From: Phycisphaerae bacterium
Lineage (GTDB): Bacteria; Planctomycetota; Phycisphaerae; UBA1845; Fen-1342
Assembly (NCBI GenBank): GCA_028277645.1
Contig: JANQFV010000002.1
Span: forward strand, 1 to 64,000
DNA length: 64,000 nucleotides
Direction: 5' to 3'
Positions 50,550 through 58,401 of this stretch are shown piece after piece. Each line of letters begins with the position of its first letter. Positions within the stretch are counted from its first letter, which is position 1. The notes under the pieces were generated by a model. The model had not been told where the DNA came from. It worked only from the letters and a program-made list of their open reading frames with translations, and ran no database searches. The translations under genes and the position numbers were made by a program.

Positions 50550-51824
50550 ATGAAAGGTCCCGTTCGAACGTTCTTGTCGTCATCGCAGCGTCGTGCGAAA
50601 TTAGTTGTTGCGGCGTTCTCGTGTGTCGTACTTTGCGCGCTGTCGGGCGGGTGCCCGGCGGTGTCAATTACAACCGGCACGTCGCAGGCGTGGGTGCGGC
50701 ACACGATCGATGCCAGTCGGGACGGGGCCGACGGCGTGCGGCTCGGTGATGTGAATCGAGATGGCCTGTCCGACCTCGTGGTGGCGTGGGAGGAGGAGGG
50801 GGAGATTGTCGTCTATGTGAATCCCGGGGCGGCGCTCGCGTCGGGCACATGGCAGAGCGTTCGCGTCGGTCGGCTACGCAACGTCGAGGACGCGTTGTTC
50901 GTCGACCTTGACGGCGACGGGGCGTTGGATGTCGTGGGCTGCGCGGAGGGTGACACGAAGCGCGTTGCGGTGATGTGGGGACCGCAACAGCCGTCTCGGT
51001 TGCTGGATGCCGGGGCATGGGTAGCGGAGACATTGACGGCCACCGACGGCATGATGCGCTGGATGTTCGCGACCGCAGCGGACATCGACGGGCGGAACGG
51101 AATTGACCTCGTGCTCGGTGGCAAGGACGGCAACGCCGCCATCGGCTGGTTGGAGGCACCAGCCGATGCGCGCGATGTGTCGAGCTGGCAGTGGCATCCG
51201 CTGCGCAGCGTATCGTGGACGATGTCGGTGGTCGCGCACGACTTGGATGCAGACGGTGACGAGGACATTGTCGCGTCCGACCGCAAGGGTGCCGATCGCG
51301 GCGTATTCTGGCTGGAGAATCCGGGCCCCGGTTTCGCGACTTTGAGTTGGCGTGAGCATCCGATCGGACTGCCGACGGGCAACATGATGTTCATCGACGT
51401 GGGCGATGCCGATGACGATGGTCGCGTTGACGTGCTTGCTGCCAGTGAGGCGCGCAGTCTGGTGCTGTATCGGCGTCTCACGGAGGTCCCGACGAGCTGG
51501 TCGAGTGTGCTGTTGCCGCTGCCGGACAATGCCGGGACGGCGAAAGCGGTTCGACTGGGTGATTTTGATCTGGACGGTCGGACAGATGCGGCCTTCACAT
51601 GTGAGAATGCGCGGAATTTCGTCGGCGTGGGCTGGCTGCCGGTCAGCCGCATTGCGAACTTCAGCTACGGGCCGGCCCGGCGAGTCAGCGATGAGGAGGG
51701 GAGCAAGTTCGATCTGGTGCAGGCCGTGGATCTGGATAACGACGGCGACCTGGACCTGATCACCTGCGAGGAATCCGTCGGGCTGGGGGTCGTTTGGTAT
51801 GAGAACCCGACGCTGACGCCATGA
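50550..51824 (+). CDS. FG-GAP/VCBS-repeat lipoprotein
   Basis: 424 residues. Signal 'LVVAAFSCVVLCALSGGC' ends in a lipobox-like S-G-G-C. The remainder is a beta-propeller of VCBS/FG-GAP repeats with calcium-binding loops: 'LGDVNRDGLSDLVVAWEEEG', 'DLDGDGALDVVGCAEGD', 'DIDGRNGIDLVLGGKDGN', 'DLDADGDEDIVASDRKGA', 'DADDDGRVDVLAASEARS', 'DFDLDGRTDAAFTCENAR', 'DLDNDGDLDLITCEES'. Such propellers bind proteins or sugars on the cell surface. It overlaps the downstream sulfatase-like gene as ATGA. Confidence 0.85.
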   Translation: MKGPVRTFLSSSQRRAKLVVAAFSCVVLCALSGGCPAVSITTGTSQAWVRHTIDASRDGADGVRLGDVNRDGLSDLVVAWEEEGEIVVYVNPGAALASGTWQSVRVGRLRNVEDALFVDLDGDGALDVVGCAEGDTKRVAVMWGPQQPSRLLDAGAWVAETLTATDGMMRWMFATAADIDGRNGIDLVLGGKDGNAAIGWLEAPADARDVSSWQWHPLRSVSWTMSVVAHDLDADGDEDIVASDRKGADRGVFWLENPGPGFATLSWREHPIGLPTGNMMFIDVGDADDDGRVDVLAASEARSLVLYRRLTEVPTSWSSVLLPLPDNAGTAKAVRLGDFDLDGRTDAAFTCENARNFVGVGWLPVSRIANFSYGPARRVSDEEGSKFDLVQAVDLDNDGDLDLITCEESVGLGVVWYENPTLTP

Positions 51825-53359
51825 GTCAGACGCGCGCCAGTGTGCGATGCAGGGCAGGGCGCACTGGCGTCGTGTTCCTGGCTGTCGGGATCGTCTTACT
51901 GGTGCAGGGCTGCCGGCGGGTGGATGACGACACGATCCCGGCCGGGGTTGACGCGCAGGCGGTTGGGGCAACGAACTCGTCTCAACGCGATGCTCGGGCA
52001 CGCAAGCCCAACGTGTTGCTGGTCGTGTTGGACACGACGCGCGCCGATGCGCTGACCTGTTACGGGGGCGCGGCAGGGGCCACGCCGAACATTGATCGAC
52101 TTGCGCTAGATGGCGCCCGCTACACGCACGCGTTCTCGACGTGCTTCTGGACACTGCCGGCGCATGCTTCGCTGTTTACCGGACTGTATCCCACGCAGGC
52201 GCAGGCGACATCGGAAACGAATCGACTACCGTTGGAAGTAGCGACGCTCGCAGAGGTAATGCGTGATGACGGCTACCATACTGGTGCGGTGGTCTGTAAC
52301 CCGTGGATCACGGAAGACCGCGGCTTCGCGCAGGGGTTCCAGACGTTCATCGAGGCTTGGCGTCGAATCGAACTCGTGGTCGGTGGGTTACCGGCCGGGC
52401 TCACAGAACAACTCGCCGTCGACGAAGCTACGCGCTGGCTGGACGCACAGGCTGCGGAGACGGAGCCGTTCTTTCTGTTTGTGAACTTCAACGTGCCGCA
52501 TTTACCCTATCTTCCGCCGCCGGAATTCGTACAGCGGTTCATCGCACGCCCGGTGTCGGTCGGTGCGCTGACGCGCTTGAATGCAAAGGCGCGGGTCTGG
52601 GCCGTCCTCGCCGGCGCGGTGAAGCTGACGGCGGACGATCACACACTATTGCGGCAACTGTACAGGGGCGAGGTGGCGGTCGCGGACGCGCAAGTCGGGC
52701 TGCTGCTGGCGAAACTGCGCGCGCTGGGCCTGCTGGACGATACCGTCGTTGTGCTGACGTCGGATCATGGTGAGAACATCGGCGATCACGGGCTGATCGA
52801 CCATGTGCTCAGCATGTATGACACGACGATTCGCGTGCCGCTGATCGTGCGCTACCCACCACGGTGGCCGCAGAACACGGTGCGTGACGAGCTGGTCAGC
52901 TTGGTCGACATCGCGCCGACGATCCTCGATGTGTGCGGTGTAGCACGCCCCGATCAGTGGTCCGTATCGGACGCGATGAGCTTGTGCAGCGCGCAGCGAT
53001 CGACGCGTCCATACGTGGTTGCGGAAAACGACCGCCCGCTCAATGGTGTTCAGCTTTTGCGGACGAGTTTCCCTGATTTTGACGTTGCGTCGATCGATCG
53101 GCGGATGCGCATGTGGCGCACGCGGACGCACAAGCTCGTCTGGCGCGAAGACGCCGGAGTGGAACTGTACGATTTGGTGCGTGACCCCGCCGAGCTTGGC
53201 AACGTTGCTGCGGAGCAGGCACAGGTGCGTGATCGGCTGCTCGAAGACCTGCTCGATTGGCTATCTGCTACGCAACCGGTGGTTGCCGACGTTGCACCCC
53301 CGGGGGCACCGGACGACGAGGCTCAGCAGCGGCTCCGCTCGCTGGGGTACGTCGAATAG
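51821..53359 (+). CDS. Sulfatase-superfamily hydrolase lacking the formylglycine Cys
   Basis: 512 residues. Hydrophobic N-terminus with Cys ('VVFLAVGIVLLVQGC', likely lipobox) then the alkaline-phosphatase/sulfatase fold: 'KPNVLLVVLDTTRADALTCYGG' with the metal-binding Asp, 'FWTLPAHASLFTGLYPTQ', and the second metal block 'LTSDHGENIGDHGLIDH'. In true sulfatases the segment reads C/S-x-P-S-R; here Thr111 (T-L-P-A-H) is at the nucleophile position, so the formylglycine modification cannot occur. A Thr nucleophile suggests a phospho- or phosphono-transferase/hydrolase. Surface lipoprotein, coupled to the FG-GAP gene. Confidence 0.85.
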   Translation: MSQTRASVRCRAGRTGVVFLAVGIVLLVQGCRRVDDDTIPAGVDAQAVGATNSSQRDARARKPNVLLVVLDTTRADALTCYGGAAGATPNIDRLALDGARYTHAFSTCFWTLPAHASLFTGLYPTQAQATSETNRLPLEVATLAEVMRDDGYHTGAVVCNPWITEDRGFAQGFQTFIEAWRRIELVVGGLPAGLTEQLAVDEATRWLDAQAAETEPFFLFVNFNVPHLPYLPPPEFVQRFIARPVSVGALTRLNAKARVWAVLAGAVKLTADDHTLLRQLYRGEVAVADAQVGLLLAKLRALGLLDDTVVVLTSDHGENIGDHGLIDHVLSMYDTTIRVPLIVRYPPRWPQNTVRDELVSLVDIAPTILDVCGVARPDQWSVSDAMSLCSAQRSTRPYVVAENDRPLNGVQLLRTSFPDFDVASIDRRMRMWRTRTHKLVWREDAGVELYDLVRDPAELGNVAAEQAQVRDRLLEDLLDWLSATQPVVADVAPPGAPDDEAQQRLRSLGYVE

Positions 53360-53373
53360 GTGCGGAACGGGTT

Positions 53374-53401
53374 TTGTGGTGACCGCACCGCGCGCTATGA
53401 T
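53374..53401 (+). promoter_or_regulatory. Putative promoter of the APH-type phosphotransferase gene
   Basis: TTGTGG (53374-53379) and TATGAT (53396-53401), 16 bases apart, 35 bases before the ATG and directly after the sulfatase-like gene stop. Confidence 0.4.
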
Positions 53402-53436
53402 GTACGAAGTGTCGTGATCTCTCACCTAGTGGCCGC

Positions 53437-54477
53437 ATGAACGACGAACCCGAACGCTTCGCGCCCGAAGAGCTGGCTATCGTCCTGAGTCACTACGATC
53501 TGGGCGTGCTGGACAGCGCGAAGGAGTTTCAGGCTGGTTCGTGTCACGCCCCCAAGCTGCTGCTCGAATCGCCCAAGGGTAAGTTCCTGCTGAAGCGTCG
53601 AGCGGCGGGGAAGAACGATCCGTTCCGCGTGGCGTTCGCGCACGCGCTGATCGCGCATTTGCGAGAGAAGGGGTTTCCCTGTCCGGCCGTCGTCTCGCCG
53701 CGCGACCAGGACACTTCGCTGCTGCGGGCGAATGGGCACGTGTACGAGGTGTTCGAGTACGTCGAGGGCGCGCGTTACGACGGATCGCTGAAGCAGACGG
53801 CGCGGGCGGGGCTGACGCTCGCGGCGTTCCATGACGCAGTGGTTGATTTCCATACAGAATGGGACCCGCCGACGGGCAGTTACCACGATTCGTCGGCGGT
53901 GCGCAGCGGACTGATTGAGATTCCGACCGCCGCCTCCGGGCATGACTCGGCGTTGGGGCGCGAGGCCGAACTGCTTCAGCTCGCGCAAGAGCTGCACGCG
54001 AGCTATGACGAAGCTGCCGATGCGGTGCGGGCGGAGCTTGAGCAAACGGAACCAACGATCATCCACGGCGACTGGCATCCGGGAAACCTGTTGTTCCGGG
54101 GCGAGCGAATCGTCGCGGTCTTGGATCTTGATGCGGCACGGCTCCTGCCGTCGGTTGTGGATGTGGCCTCGGCGATCACGCAGTTCTCGATAGTGCGATC
54201 TGACAGCGCGCCGGATGCCTGGCCCGAGCGGTTCGATGAGCAGCGGATACGTGCGTTCGCGGGCGGATATGAAACGGTGCGTCGCCTAGGGGACGACGAG
54301 CGTGGCCTGATCCCCGACCTGATGGTGGAGTCGCTCGTAGCCGAGGCGGCACTGCCCATCGCGCAGACCGGGTCGCTGGGACGCCATCCGGGCTTGGGTG
54401 TGTTGCGTATGATCGCTGGGAAGATTCGCTGGCTCCGGCAGAGTGCGGACGAGATCCGGGTGTGCCTTGGCGCGTGA
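53437..54477 (+). CDS. APH-family phosphotransferase (aminoglycoside/choline kinase fold)
   Basis: 346 residues. N-lobe with 'FLLKRRAAGKNDPFRVAFAH' (ATP-binding Lys). C-lobe with the Brenner motif 'IIHGDWHPGNLLFRGERI' (catalytic Asp ~212) and the metal-binding 'VLDLDAARLLPSVVDVAS'. The family includes homoserine kinase II, choline kinases and CotS-like proteins; antibiotic resistance is not implied. The substrate is unknown. Separate promoter from the upstream operon and 160 bases before the adaptor gene. Confidence 0.82.
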   Translation: MNDEPERFAPEELAIVLSHYDLGVLDSAKEFQAGSCHAPKLLLESPKGKFLLKRRAAGKNDPFRVAFAHALIAHLREKGFPCPAVVSPRDQDTSLLRANGHVYEVFEYVEGARYDGSLKQTARAGLTLAAFHDAVVDFHTEWDPPTGSYHDSSAVRSGLIEIPTAASGHDSALGREAELLQLAQELHASYDEAADAVRAELEQTEPTIIHGDWHPGNLLFRGERIVAVLDLDAARLLPSVVDVASAITQFSIVRSDSAPDAWPERFDEQRIRAFAGGYETVRRLGDDERGLIPDLMVESLVAEAALPIAQTGSLGRHPGLGVLRMIAGKIRWLRQSADEIRVCLGA

Positions 54478-54637
54478 TGTCGGAAATCGTGCGTCGCTGA
54501 CAAAAATCCAACGGCCCCGCGGCACGATCCAGGGGTAGGCGCACTACAATGCAGACGGGTGAGCAGGTGGCCGGTACTGGAGCGGGGGCGCGCCGGCATG
54601 TTTCCGGACCAGGATCGGCCGAGGAGGTACGCGTCGT

Positions 54638-56308
54638 ATGAGCAGCACTCCCGACACAGTGACGACACCGGTTGTCAGCACGCCTTACGCCACGCGCCCG
54701 GGCGGGACGCGTTCTCGCCGCCGCGTTGGCCGCTTGCTGCTGGCACTCGTGATCCTTGCCGGCGGGGCGTTCGGCACGCTGGTGTGGCCGGGCATTCCGG
54801 GGCTGAGTCTGGAACGGGGCGGACAAGCCGCCGACACGTTGTACGAAGTCCAACCGGTGACGCTCAATATCACGCTGAAAGAAGACGGCGAGCTGAAGCC
54901 GGTGAACTCGGTGGAGCTAAAATGCGAAGCGCAGGGCGGGGGCCTCACCATTGAGTGGGTGGTCGACGAGAGCACGCAGGTCAAGAAGGGTGATGAACTG
55001 CTGCGACTGGCGTCAGATGAGTTCGAAGAACGGCTCTTGTCCGCACAGATGGAAGTCGATTCGGCCGAGGCGGCGCTGCTGAGCGCTCAAAGCGATCTCG
55101 AGCTGACGCTGAGCGAGAACGAGTCGGCGCTGGAGAAGGCGCGCGTCAAACTGGAAGTGGCCCAGCTCGAGCTGCAGCGGTACCTCAAGGGCGACTTCGA
55201 GAACAAGAAGAAGAGCATTGAGATCGAGATCGAAAAGACGGAGATGAACCTGAAGCAGAAGCGGGATGAGTTAGACAAGAGCCTCCCGCTGGTTGAGCGC
55301 GGGTTCGTTACCCTGTCGAAGATCGAAGAGCTGGACTCGGCCGTCAAGCAACTGGAGATGACCCTGGCGAAGCACGAGCTGGAGCTCGAGACGCTGCACC
55401 AGTACGACCTGCCAAAGAACAAGATGCAGAAGGAAGCAGATGTTAGTCAGGCGGTCGAAGAGCTGAAGCGTGAAGAGCAGCGCGCTGCGTCGCGCAAGAC
55501 GCAGTCGGAGGGGCGTGTGCGTGAGAAGACCAGCCTGCTGGAGCAGCGCCGCCGACAGTTCGAACGGCTGAACGAGCAGCTTGCCAAATGTACGATCAAG
55601 GCGCCCCTAGACGGCATCGTGCAATACGGCGAGTCCGGCGGTGGGCGCTGGTGGAACGGCAACCGGATTGCGGCAGGCGAGCAGGTTCACCCGGGGCAGA
55701 CACTCCTGACGATCCCGGACACGAGTCAGATGATGGTCAGCACGCGTATTCACGAAGCGGACAGGCACATGATCACGGACGGTCTACCGTGCCTTGTTCG
55801 CGTGCCGGCCGTCCCGGGGCACGTGCTGCATGGCAGGCTATCGAAGATCGCGCAGTTCGCCGACTCGGAACGCAGTTGGCTGAACCCCGATCTGAAAGAG
55901 CACGCGGCAGAGATTCTCCTGGACGAGACGGATGCGGATATTTCGCCCGGTGACACGGCGCACGTGGAGATCCTGATCGAGGAAGTTCCCGACGTGCTGG
56001 CCGTACCGGTGCAGTGTGTGTTCTCGCGCGGGGCAAAGCGCTTTGTGTTTGTCGCCAATGGTTACGGCGGTGCGCCGGCGGAGGTGAAGCTGGGCCGCTC
56101 CAGTGCGACACTAGTGGAAGTTGGCGAGGGGTTGCGGGCCGGTGACCGCGTGCTAATGCACGTTGACGATCGGCTGTTGGCGATGCTGCCATCTACCGTC
56201 TCGACTCCCATGGACGAGATGCCCGGTGGGAAGAAGCGCGGCTCTGGAAAGCGGACGCATGACGCGACCGCAGCACAGACCGGGAAGGGCAAGGGGGCGA
56301 GGGGCTAG
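54638..56308 (+). CDS. HlyD-type membrane-fusion (periplasmic adaptor) protein
   Basis: 556 residues. Membrane helix near 28-48 ('VGRLLLALVILAGGAFGTLVW'), a split lipoyl domain ('VKKGDELLRLASDEFEERL' and 'KCTIKAPLDGIVQYGE'), a ~230-residue coiled-coil hairpin between them rich in Glu/Lys, and a beta-barrel region with 'MMVSTRIHEADRHMI'. Adaptors of this type join an ABC or RND exporter to the outer membrane, but no transporter gene follows on the plus strand. The last residues (T-G-K-G-K-G-A-R-G) come from G-rich repeat-like DNA. GAGGAGG lies before the ATG. Confidence 0.87.
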   Translation: MSSTPDTVTTPVVSTPYATRPGGTRSRRRVGRLLLALVILAGGAFGTLVWPGIPGLSLERGGQAADTLYEVQPVTLNITLKEDGELKPVNSVELKCEAQGGGLTIEWVVDESTQVKKGDELLRLASDEFEERLLSAQMEVDSAEAALLSAQSDLELTLSENESALEKARVKLEVAQLELQRYLKGDFENKKKSIEIEIEKTEMNLKQKRDELDKSLPLVERGFVTLSKIEELDSAVKQLEMTLAKHELELETLHQYDLPKNKMQKEADVSQAVEELKREEQRAASRKTQSEGRVREKTSLLEQRRRQFERLNEQLAKCTIKAPLDGIVQYGESGGGRWWNGNRIAAGEQVHPGQTLLTIPDTSQMMVSTRIHEADRHMITDGLPCLVRVPAVPGHVLHGRLSKIAQFADSERSWLNPDLKEHAAEILLDETDADISPGDTAHVEILIEEVPDVLAVPVQCVFSRGAKRFVFVANGYGGAPAEVKLGRSSATLVEVGEGLRAGDRVLMHVDDRLLAMLPSTVSTPMDEMPGGKKRGSGKRTHDATAAQTGKGKGARG

Positions 56309-56314
56309 GGGGAG
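56283..56314 (+). repeat. Degenerate GC-rich repeat over the adaptor gene stop
   Basis: GGAAGGGCAAGGGGGCGAGG, then GGCTAGGGGGAG: resembles the AGGGAGGGGCTGGGGGAG core of the dispersed repeat with substitutions. It spans the TAG at 56306 and supplies the last codons. Confidence 0.4.
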
Positions 56315-56334
56315 ACGAAGCCCCGTCGAGTCAG

Positions 56335-58089
56335 CTACGGATTGATCCGCGGGACCCATCGAAACTGCATACCAAACGGCACCTGGCCGAAGGCATACGC
56401 GTTGGTGGCGTTGCGCGTGTTATGACTGTCGCCGTGCAGTGTGCCCCACTCCACCGGACCGTAGCCCCGTGTGGCAAAACAGTGCAGGCGGCCGGCCTGA
56501 TCCGCGACGAGAATGTCCAGACGCCCATCACCGTCCACGTCGGCGACGACCGGCGCGGCCTCAACGCCGTCACTCAGCGGCTCTTGTGCGAGTATGTGGC
56601 CGCGCTGTGAGATGATGATCAAGGCACCACGGGGCGGGCCGCCGGGGTTGGGCTGGATCAGTCCGATGACGATTTCGGCGCGGGCGTCGCCATTGAGATC
56701 GGCGATGGCGGGCGTGCCCCAGATTGTTCCCGGCACGGGGCAGCGCCACAGCACGCCGCCGGGGCCGAGCGTAACCACTGCGCCTCCTGTCGAGGCGTAC
56801 GGACCGGTCGGACAGGACAGAAGTGCTGGCAGATCCACGCCCGGAAGTTGCAGCGTCCGCAGTCCGGCGATGACGTGTTCCTCGGAGTGCGTCGCGACGA
56901 GGACGTTCAGCGGCAGGCACTCGAACCCGGAGTTGGTCGCGTTCAGGGACCACACCACGCCGGTGCGTTCGGTTAGCCAGCATTGTTCAGCGCCGGCGTT
57001 GCGCGGTGCGCAGATGCCGCCGTCGACGGTCACCGGGAAGTCGTGCTGCCAGATCACGCGCCCGTCAGCCGCCCGGACTACGGCGGCAGCACCGTCCGGG
57101 TACGTAACGAGGAGCTCGCAAACCGAGTCTCCTTGGAGATCGCCTAGTGCCAACGTGGCACCGAGTGAGGACTGGGTGCGCTGGTCCGGCGCGGCCACGC
57201 GCGCGACCCAGGAGGTGTGTCCGTTGCGGCCGCTGAGCGCCACGACGTCGCCGGCGCGTGTTGCGACGACGACGTCCATAACGTCGTCGCGGTCCGTGTC
57301 GAGTACGAGGGGGGCGGCCACCGCCGGGCTGCCTACCCGGGCCTGCCAGCGGATGGCGCCAGTCCGGTCGAGCGCGTAGATCATGCCGTCGTAGACCGCG
57401 ACGAGCAGTCCGTCATTCGCGAACGCGACGCCGACGATGTCGCGTGGGTTGTTGACGGGCGCGGGGGGCGAGAAGTGAATCTCAGCAGTGCCGTCTGCGC
57501 CATTCACCCGCACGACGCCGTCAGCGGTGTCCCCCGTGCTGCCGAAGCGCGTGCCCAACGAAGCGACGTAGATCTGGCCGTCCACCGCGAGAATTGTGGA
57601 GAACCAGGCGGTGAGCCCGACCGGAGCCGTCCACCGGTGTTGCAGACGCACTCGTTCGGTCCGCGGAACCAGCGGGGCGTCATCGCGCGCGGCCCGACGT
57701 TTGTTCTCCAGCCAACGCTCCCAGTCTGAACGGCGATCGCCGTAGTTGGCTCCCGTCACACGGGCGAGTGTCTGCTGCGCGGACCGCTCGGCGAAGCGTG
57801 GGTTGTTTATGAGAAAATCGACGAACGATTCCTCGTTGGGGCTCCACCGGCGGCTTGTCTCGCGTTCCCAAACACTGAGCGCGGCGCGGATTCGTTCGGG
57901 TGTATCAGCCGCGGCGAGCAGCGTCGCGCTCCGGGCGAGCACCTGTTTGAACGTCCAGTTCCGCCAAACGTTGCGCAGCGTGTACCCACCCCAGACGACG
58001 GCCGCGAGGATCAGCACGGCGAGGGCAACACGCCAGGTCCGACGACGGGCCTGCGGAGGCTTGGTGTGTTTACTGCGCCGAGACGTCAT
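56335..58089 (-). CDS. Membrane-anchored PQQ/VCBS beta-propeller protein
   Basis: 584 residues from ATG 58089; the upstream extension is rejected as Arg/Pro-rich shadow. N-terminal membrane helix ('WRVALAVLILAAVVWGGYTL') and a short helical domain (~40-140). A beta-propeller with PQQ-like strands follows ('ILAVDGQIYVASLGTRFG', 'VYDGMIYALDRTGAIRWQARVG', 'VVALSGRNGHTSWVARV', 'VRAADGRVIWQHDF') mixed with VCBS loops ('AIADLNGDARAEIVIGL', 'VADVDGDGRLDILVADQAG'). Likely on the outer face of the inner membrane. No enzyme residues seen, so probably binding or assembly. Convergent with the adaptor gene. Confidence 0.82.
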   Translation of the reverse strand: MTSRRSKHTKPPQARRRTWRVALAVLILAAVVWGGYTLRNVWRNWTFKQVLARSATLLAAADTPERIRAALSVWERETSRRWSPNEESFVDFLINNPRFAERSAQQTLARVTGANYGDRRSDWERWLENKRRAARDDAPLVPRTERVRLQHRWTAPVGLTAWFSTILAVDGQIYVASLGTRFGSTGDTADGVVRVNGADGTAEIHFSPPAPVNNPRDIVGVAFANDGLLVAVYDGMIYALDRTGAIRWQARVGSPAVAAPLVLDTDRDDVMDVVVATRAGDVVALSGRNGHTSWVARVAAPDQRTQSSLGATLALGDLQGDSVCELLVTYPDGAAAVVRAADGRVIWQHDFPVTVDGGICAPRNAGAEQCWLTERTGVVWSLNATNSGFECLPLNVLVATHSEEHVIAGLRTLQLPGVDLPALLSCPTGPYASTGGAVVTLGPGGVLWRCPVPGTIWGTPAIADLNGDARAEIVIGLIQPNPGGPPRGALIIISQRGHILAQEPLSDGVEAAPVVADVDGDGRLDILVADQAGRLHCFATRGYGPVEWGTLHGDSHNTRNATNAYAFGQVPFGMQFRWVPRINP

Positions 58090-58401
58090 ATCGCGCGCCA
58101 AGAGCGGAGCGGTTGGTGCCGGCGACCGACAGCGTCGCCTAAATCGTGACGATGGTATCGCAGGCAGCACGTAACGCCAGTGTATGATTGGTCTGCGCGG
58201 CGCTGGCCCCACGTGTTGTCGTGTTGGGGATCGAATGAGGTCTTATCGGACGACTGCTGCGGTGCGGCGCCGCGCAACTACAGGTTGATGCTTGTTTCGT
58301 CACTCGGCGTGCGTTAGGCTGACGTCGGAGTGCCGATGCGCTGGGATTCGGCTTTGAAGCAAATTTTCTATCTCCACAAAGCTACTCGCAGGAGGCTTTT
58401 C
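58090..58401. other. Divergent intergenic region before the metalloprotease
   Basis: 312 bases between the PQQ-type protein and the protease. An AT-rich stretch at about 58366-58380 (AAATTTTCTATCTCC) could contain the protease promoter, but no firm boxes are seen. No gene or repeat. Confidence 0.4.

Noticed and set aside
50874..52154. A 426-codon minus-strand frame opposite the FG-GAP gene
   Set aside because: Arg/Pro/His-rich, no start signal, and it crosses two genes on the other strand.
51821..53359. Calling this an arylsulfatase
   Set aside because: The formylglycine Cys/Ser is replaced by Thr, so only the superfamily is supported.
53437..54477. Calling this an aminoglycoside resistance gene
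   Set aside because: Only the general APH fold motifs are visible; the family is dominated by other small-molecule kinases.
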